From: Phenylobacterium sp. J367
GTDB taxonomy: Bacteria; Pseudomonadota; Alphaproteobacteria; Caulobacterales; Caulobacteraceae
DNA length: 64,000 nucleotides
Reading direction: 5' to 3'
NCBI RefSeq assembly: GCF_024699985.1
Contig: NZ_JAJONA010000001.1
Span: forward strand, 3,540,501 to 3,604,500
Positions 58,968-64,000 of the stretch are shown piece by piece (within the stretch, counting starts at the first letter, position 1; each line of letters begins with the position of its first letter). The translations under genes and the position numbers were made by a program. The notes under the pieces were generated by a model, which did not search any database, was not told where the DNA came from, and saw nothing but the letters and a program-made list of their open reading frames with translations.

Positions 58968-61059
58968 ATGATCGACCAGGCGCCTGGGTCCGCCGCTTCG
59001 CCAAGGGCGGGAACGCCCGAGAGGCTCGCGATCGACACGATCCGCACGCTGGCGATGGATGCTGTGCAGAAGGCGAATTCGGGCCATCCGGGCACGCCGA
59101 TGGCGCTGGCCCCGGTGGCCTACACCCTGTGGCGAGACTTCCTGCGCTACGATCCGGACACGCCCGATTGGCCGAACCGCGATCGCTTCGTTCTGTCGGT
59201 CGGTCATGCCTCGATGCTCCTCTATGCGGTCTTGCACCTGGCCGGGGTCAAGGAGGTCAACGCCGACGCGAAGCGGACTGGAGAGCCCGCGGTCAGCTTG
59301 GAGGATATCAAGCAGTTCCGGCAGTTCGGCTCGAAGACGCCCGGCCATCCCGAGTACCGGATCACCACGGGCGTCGAGACGACCACTGGTCCCCTGGGCC
59401 AAGGCTGCGGAAACTCCGTTGGCATGGCGATTGCGGAGCGTGCGCTGGCCTCGCGTTTCAACCGCGACGGCTTCGTCCTGTTCGACCACAACGTCTATGC
59501 GCTGTGTGGCGACGGCGACATGATGGAGGGCGTCTCAGGCGAGGCGGCGTCGCTCGCCGGCCACCTGGCGCTCTCGAACGTGTGCTGGATCTACGACAGC
59601 AATCGTATCTCGATCGAAGGATCGACCGAACTCGCCTTCACCGAGGATGTCGGCAAACGCTTTGAGGGCTATGGCTGGAACGTCGTCCATGTTGGGGACG
59701 CCAACGACACCGCCGCGCTCGCAAGCGCGTTTGACGTCTTCACGGCGACCGACGATAGGCCCACGCTGATCGTGGTGCAGTCCGTGATTGGATGGGGGGA
59801 GCCCAAGGGCCGGCAGCGAGAAAGCGCACGGCGAGCCGCTTGGCGAGGACAACGTCCGCGCGACCAAGACGGTCTATGGATGGCCTGCGGACAGCGAGTT
59901 CCTCGTGCCGGACGGCGTGGCAGAGGCGTTCCAGGCGGCCATTGCGGCCCGCGGCAGGCCGGCGCGGGAGGCCTGGGAGGCGACCCTCGTCCGGTACCGC
60001 AATACCTTTCCGAGGGAAGCCGCACAGATCGACCTGCTCCGTGAAGGCAAGCTGCCCGGTGGCTGGCAGGCCGCACTTCCGAGCTTTCCGACAGACGCCA
60101 TAGGCCTTGCCTCGCGCGACAGTGGCGGCAAGGTGCTTAACGCCGTTGCGCCCCACGTCCCGCTGCTCATGGGCGGTTCTGCGGACCTATCACCGTCGAC
60201 CAAGACAACAATGACCTTCGAGGGGGCGGGCTCGTTCGAGCGAGGTGATCCTACGGGCCGCAACCTGCATTTCGGCGTGCGCGAGCATGCGATGGGCTCG
60301 ATCGCCAACGGCATGGCGCTGTCTTATCTGCGCCCTTACTGCTCCACCTTCTTGGTTTTCGCCGACTATATGCGCGCACCGATCCGGCTGGCGGCGATCA
60401 TGGAATTGCCGGTCATCTTCGTGTTTACACACGACAGCATCGGTGTCGGCGAAGACGGCCCCACCCACCAACCGGTTGAACATCTCGCTACACTGCGCGC
60501 CATTCCAGGGCTGAACACGATCCGCCCGGGCGACGCCAACGAGGTGGCGGTCGCCTGGAAGGTCGCGCTGGAGCACAGCAACGTGCCGACTGCGTTGGTA
60601 TTGTCCCGCCAAGCGATCCCCACGCTAGACCGTGTCAGGTATGCGTCGGCCGACGGATTGCAGCGGGGCGGTTATATCCTTGCAGATTGCGAGGGCGGTG
60701 ATCCCGAGGTCATCCTGATCGGCACTGGTAGCGAACTGCCGCTGGTCGTGGCGGCCCACGAGAAGCTGAGCGCGGAAGGCGTGCGGTCGCGCGTGGTATC
60801 CCTGCCAAGTTGGTATCTGTTCGAGCTGCAGGACGATGCCTATCGCAAGCACGTTTTTCCCGACGAGGTACGCGCACGGCTTGCCGTTGAGCAGGCTGGC
60901 TCGATCGGCTGGGATCGCTATGTCGGGAGCGACGGCTGCACGATCACGATGAAGACATTCGGAGCCTCGGCCCCGTTGGCCATGCTTCAGGAGCATTACG
61001 GCTTCACCATCGAAAATGTCTGCGCCGTCGCGCGTGGCATCATCGGGAAGCACTCATGA
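58968..61059 (+). CDS. tkt: Transketolase (one frameshift)
   Basis: About 697 residues, TPP enzyme of the non-oxidative pentose phosphate pathway. N-terminal MDAVQKANSGHPGTPMALAP, TPP/Mg motif GDGDMMEGVSGEA, then the shift in a G6 run near 59796 (SVIGWG to SPRAGSEKAHGEPLG). C-terminal part has FAYADYMR-like VFADYMRAPIRLAAI and GEDGPTHQPVEHLA. ATG 58968 follows GGAGAAGGTGG. Overlaps tal (ATGA). Confidence 0.92.
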
Positions 61060-62252
61060 CCAGTCGTCTGAAGACACTTGGCGAGGCCGGACAAGCGGTC
61101 TGGCTCGACTTCATCGATCGCCGGTTCCTGTCCGACGGCGGCCTGCGCAAGCTCGTCGAGGAAGACGGCCTCACCGGCGTCACCTCCAATCCTTCCATCT
61201 TCGAGAAGGCGATGGGTCACGGCGATGCCTATGATGCGGGCTTCCAGGCGGCCGCCGGCAGGGCTGACGCAAGCGCGCAGGACCTCTACGAGAGCCAGGC
61301 CATCGGCGACGTCAAGGCCGCGGCAGCGGACCTGCGGCGTGTCTACGACAGGCTCTGCGGCGAGGACGGCTATGTCAGCCTTGAGGTTTCGCCGCGCCTC
61401 GCCAACGACGCCGCGGCGACCGTCGAGGAGGCGCGGCGGCTGTGGGCGGCCGTCGACGAGCCCAACCTGATGGTCAAGGTCCCTGGGACAAAGGCCGGCG
61501 TAACCGCCCTGCGGGTGCTGGTCGAGGCAGGGGTCAACGTCAACATCACCTTGCTGTTTTCGCTCGGCGCCTACCAGGCGGTCGCGGACACCTACATGGC
61601 CGGGCTCGAGGCGCGCGCGGCGCGGGGCGAGCCGATCGACCGGATCGCCAGCGTGGCCAGCTTCTTCGTCAGCCGGATCGACGCGCAGATCGACCAGGCC
61701 ATCGATGCGCGGCTTGCGGCAAACGATCCGCAGAGCGCCGACCTCGCGGCGATCCGCGGCAAGGTGGCCATCGCCAACGCCAAGCTCGCCTATGCCTGGT
61801 TCCGGACGTTGCTCGCAAGCGAGCGCTGGCAGGCGCTGGCCGCGAAGGGCGCGATGCCCCAGCGGCTGCTGTGGGCGTCCACGGGCGTCAAGGACCCGGC
61901 CTATCCGGACACCCTCTATGTTGACGCCCTCGTCGGGCCGAACACCGTGACCACCCTGCCGCCCAAGACCCTGGACGCGTTCCGCGATCACGGCGCGGTC
62001 GGCCCCGCCCTCACCGAGGACATCGAGGGCGCGCGACGCGTGCTCTCGGAGGCGGCCCGCCTGGGCCTCGACCTGGACGCGGTCACCCGTGGGCTCGTCC
62101 AGGAGGGCATAACGCTGTTCGCGGAGGCCACGGACGCCCTGCTCGGCGCGGTCGACGCCAAGCGCGCGACGCTTCTCGGCGATCGCCAGCGGGCGACGGA
62201 CGCGCCCCCAGCGAACAGCCCGGAGACGGCCCCTGCCACACCTACCCAATGA
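61056..62252 (+). CDS. tal: Transaldolase
   Basis: A 398-residue class I aldolase-type enzyme. [11 protein letters not shown], then [20 protein letters not shown] with the Schiff-base Lys, [16 protein letters not shown] and [20 protein letters not shown] are diagnostic of the long (TalB-like/TAL-GPI type) group. A disordered Ala/Pro/Thr tail follows. Coupled to tkt by start-stop overlap. Confidence 0.94.
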   Translation: MTSRLKTLGEAGQAVWLDFIDRRFLSDGGLRKLVEEDGLTGVTSNPSIFEKAMGHGDAYDAGFQAAAGRADASAQDLYESQAIGDVKAAAADLRRVYDRLCGEDGYVSLEVSPRLANDAAATVEEARRLWAAVDEPNLMVKVPGTKAGVTALRVLVEAGVNVNITLLFSLGAYQAVADTYMAGLEARAARGEPIDRIASVASFFVSRIDAQIDQAIDARLAANDPQSADLAAIRGKVAIANAKLAYAWFRTLLASERWQALAAKGAMPQRLLWASTGVKDPAYPDTLYVDALVGPNTVTTLPPKTLDAFRDHGAVGPALTEDIEGARRVLSEAARLGLDLDAVTRGLVQEGITLFAEATDALLGAVDAKRATLLGDRQRATDAPPANSPETAPATPTQ

Positions 62253-62265
62253 GGAAATCAGCGCC

Positions 62266-63252
62266 ATGCATCTAGCGGTCATCGGTCTGGGGCGGATGGG
62301 CGCCAATATCGCGCGCCGGCTGATGCGCGGGGGACACAGCGTCGTCGGCTTCGACCGCAACCCACCGCTCACCGAGGCGATCGCCGGAGAGGGCGCGATC
62401 GCGGCGTCATCGCTGAAGGACGTCGCCGCCAAGCTGGAGTCCCCGCGCATTTTCTGGGTGATGCTGCCCGCGGGCCTGCCCACTGAGGACACCATCCAAG
62501 CGCTCACCGAACTGGCCGAGCCGGGCGACATCATCATCGACGGCGGCAACAGCTTCTACAAGGACGACATTCGACGCGCGCGCGCGCTGAGGGAGAAGAA
62601 CCTTTGCTATGTGGACGTCGGCACGTCCGGTGGAGTCTGGGGCCTGGAACGCGGCTACTGCATGATGATTGGCGGGGACAAGGCGACCGTCGCTCGGCTC
62701 GACCCGATCTTCTCAGCCTTGGCGCCGGGGCTCGGCGCCATTCCGCGCACACCGAACCGTTTGGAGCAGGAGGGTGAGGATCCGCGCGCCGAGCAGGGCT
62801 ACATTCACGCCGGTCCCGCCGGCGCCGGGCACTTCGTCAAGATGGTCCACAACGGGATCGAATACGGGTTGATGCAGGCCTACGCTGAGGGGTTTGACAT
62901 CCTCAAGGGCCGGAACTCGGCCAAGCTGCCGGCCGAGGAACGGTTCGATCTGAATCTGACCGATATCGCCGAAGTCTGGCGGCGCGGCAGCGTCATCTCC
63001 TCCTGGCTGCTCGACCTCACCGCCGCGGCCTTGGCCAAGGACCAGATGCTGAGTCAGTTCTCAGGCCGAGTCTCCGACTCAGGCGAAGGGCAGTGGACGA
63101 TCGACGCGGCGATGGAGGAGGCGGTTCCGGTCAACGTCCTCTCCGCGGCGTTGTTCGCGCGCTATCGCAGCCGCGTGGAGCACACATTCGCCGATCAGGT
63201 CCTGTCAGCGATGCGCTTCGGGTTCGGTGGGCACGTCGAAATGCCGCAATGA
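62266..63252 (+). CDS. gnd: 6-phosphogluconate dehydrogenase, decarboxylating (short type)
   Basis: A 328-residue NAD(P)-linked enzyme. Rossmann motif [38 protein letters not shown], substrate motif [20 protein letters not shown] and C-terminal [14 protein letters not shown]. Shorter than GND of E. coli (about 470), matching the GndA/YqeC-like group. 13 bp after tal; feeds ribulose-5-P to tkt/tal and gives NAD(P)H. Confidence 0.93.
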   Translation: MHLAVIGLGRMGANIARRLMRGGHSVVGFDRNPPLTEAIAGEGAIAASSLKDVAAKLESPRIFWVMLPAGLPTEDTIQALTELAEPGDIIIDGGNSFYKDDIRRARALREKNLCYVDVGTSGGVWGLERGYCMMIGGDKATVARLDPIFSALAPGLGAIPRTPNRLEQEGEDPRAEQGYIHAGPAGAGHFVKMVHNGIEYGLMQAYAEGFDILKGRNSAKLPAEERFDLNLTDIAEVWRRGSVISSWLLDLTAAALAKDQMLSQFSGRVSDSGEGQWTIDAAMEEAVPVNVLSAALFARYRSRVEHTFADQVLSAMRFGFGGHVEMPQ

Positions 63253-63339
63253 GCAAGGCGCGACCGTGCCGACGGCGGCGCTTTTTCATCTTCGGAACGC
63301 CGACGTTCGCGGCGCGGGCGCCGGTGACGAGCGGCCTTG

Positions 63340-63360
63340 ACCTTACCATCGTGGGAAGCC
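63340..63360 (+). promoter_or_regulatory. CueR-like box / copZ promoter
   Basis: TTGACCTTAC-CATCGTG-GGAAGCC. Aligned with the copA box it differs at only a few positions, and the CCATCTG after it is conserved too. 40 bp before the copZ ATG. Confidence 0.65.
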
Positions 63361-63399
63361 CCATCTGGTCAGGCGAGGCCATCAGAACAGGAGATTTCA

Positions 63400-63654
63400 A
63401 TGCTTCGTTATCACGTCAACGACCTTAGCTGCGGACACTGTGTCCAAGTTGTAACCGCCGCCATCAACGCGCTGGATCCAGCCGCAGAGGTCACCATTGA
63501 CCTGCCCAGCAAGCGGGTCGATGTGCGGTCGGATCGCGAGCCGTCCGTGGTGGCGGGGGCGATCAGCAAGGCCGGTTATACACCGGCCTTGTACGAACAG
63601 GACGCGGCGGCCGCGAGAAGCAGCGGCTCTTGCTGCTGCGGCCCGCGCCGCTAA
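63400..63654 (+). CDS. copZ: CopZ-type copper chaperone (HMA domain)
   Basis: An 84-residue cytosolic protein. The HMA domain has LSCGHCVQVVTAAINAL, with the Cu(I)-binding CGHC, and a GYTPALYEQD ending. A tail SSGSCCCGPRR with three Cys is unusual and might also bind copper. AGGAG lies 7 bp upstream of ATG 63400. It would hand Cu(I) to CopA (29060); both have CueR-like boxes. Confidence 0.9.
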   Translation: MLRYHVNDLSCGHCVQVVTAAINALDPAAEVTIDLPSKRVDVRSDREPSVVAGAISKAGYTPALYEQDAAAARSSGSCCCGPRR

Positions 63655-63674
63655 ATCCCAAGGAAGTGACAGAG

Positions 63675-64000
63675 ATGCTGACTCGCCGATACCTGCTGGC
63701 CGCCAGCGCGGCGCTTGTGTCCGGAGCACCCGCCCTCGCGGCGAGCCCGCCGCCTGTGACGGTCTACAAGACCGCCAGCTGCGGCTGTTGCAAGGGCTGG
63801 ATCACCCACATGCGCCGGTCGGGCTACCTTATGAAGGAAGTGGTCGTGGAGGACGTCAGTCCGATCGGACGCGAGCATGGCGTGCCATTCGAGCTGTCGT
63901 CATGCCATCTCGCGACGGTCGGTGGCTATGTCGTGGTCGGCCACATACCGCCGGCCGACGTCGCACGCTTGCTGCGCGAGAGGCCGAAAGCCCTAGGCAT
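63675..64000 (+). CDS. DUF411 periplasmic metal-binding protein (runs off the window)
   Basis: About 109 residues visible. The start MLTRRYLLAASAALVSGAPA is a Tat-like signal. The mature part has VTVYKTASCGCCKGWITHMR, with CGCC, and FELSSCHLATVGGYVVVGH, the conserved DUF411 Cys motifs. Homologue of 4960-5411 and 20 bp behind copZ, so part of the same copper operon. Confidence 0.9.
   Translation, partial: MLTRRYLLAASAALVSGAPALAASPPPVTVYKTASCGCCKGWITHMRRSGYLMKEVVVEDVSPIGREHGVPFELSSCHLATVGGYVVVGHIPPADVARLLRERPKALG

Noticed and set aside
1..64000. CRISPR arrays, tRNA or rRNA genes, prophage genes
   Set aside because: None recognised on reading both strands; no regular short repeats or integrase genes seen.

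Overview
The window is GC-rich DNA (by eye roughly two-thirds G+C) from an alphaproteobacterium. TonB-dependent receptors, an Aap-type amino acid ABC system, CopA/CopB copper resistance, ACR3-type arsenic resistance and an NdvB-like glucan synthase fit Caulobacterales (Caulobacter/Phenylobacterium-like). This placement is an inference; there is no rRNA or tRNA to confirm it. Most of the window reads as a metal and stress resistance island.

Layout. 1-5.4 kb: end of an HME-RND pump, a CDF protein, an ICMT-like methyltransferase, a fatty-acid hydroxylase, an AraC regulator with a SAM methyltransferase, a Cys-rich peptide and a DUF411 protein. 5.4-8.6 kb: arsenic operon (arsR, TRX-type arsC, acr3, GRX-type arsC) with divergent arsH. 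8.7-16.4 kb: HMCES/YedK, then a scarred region with an RTX remnant joined to a decayed dmeF, a TonB receptor with a DUF4198 partner, and remnants of an MFS pump and a secreted protein. 16.4-26.1 kb: amino acid scavenging cluster (PLP lyase, aapJQMP, XRE; divergent LysR; RidA; TonB receptor). 26.3-28.5 kb: DUF2231 and an RTX protein. 28.6-38 kb: copA-cueR, a His-rich lipoprotein, a second P1B ATPase operon, an ECF sigma factor and a DUF5676 protein. 38-48.5 kb: giant cyclic beta-1,2-glucan synthase with phosphoglucomutase. 48.6-55.2 kb: second ECF sigma factor, copper oxidase CopA/CopB, DUF1622, a metal-binding lipoprotein and a Tat-exported Csp copper store. 55.4-64 kb: adhP, aldehyde dehydrogenase, a Met/His-rich peptide, tkt-tal-gnd, copZ and a second DUF411 protein.

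How it works together. Cytosolic Cu(I) appears to be handled by a CueR regulon: near-matching CueR boxes lie upstream of copA and, 32 kb away, copZ. A second layer is a repeated promoter-like element, TGTAA(C/T/G)-N16-CGTC. It lies in front of the DUF2933/ATPase operon, DUF5676, the glucan synthase, the second ECF sigma gene itself, a 71-residue protein and the copper oxidase, with looser versions before two more secreted-protein genes. I infer a self-regulated ECF regulon linking envelope glucan synthesis with periplasmic copper defence. The sigma factor has a Cys-rich tail and no neighbouring anti-sigma gene, reminiscent of CorE-type factors. FixK/FNR-type boxes precede the other ECF gene and the adhP/aldh pair, suggesting an oxygen input.

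Quality warning. At least 15 otherwise well-conserved genes carry single-base indels, most of them in runs of G or C. I treat these as probable sequencing errors and annotate each gene across its full span. The dmeF lesions are in-frame nonsense codons and look like real decay.
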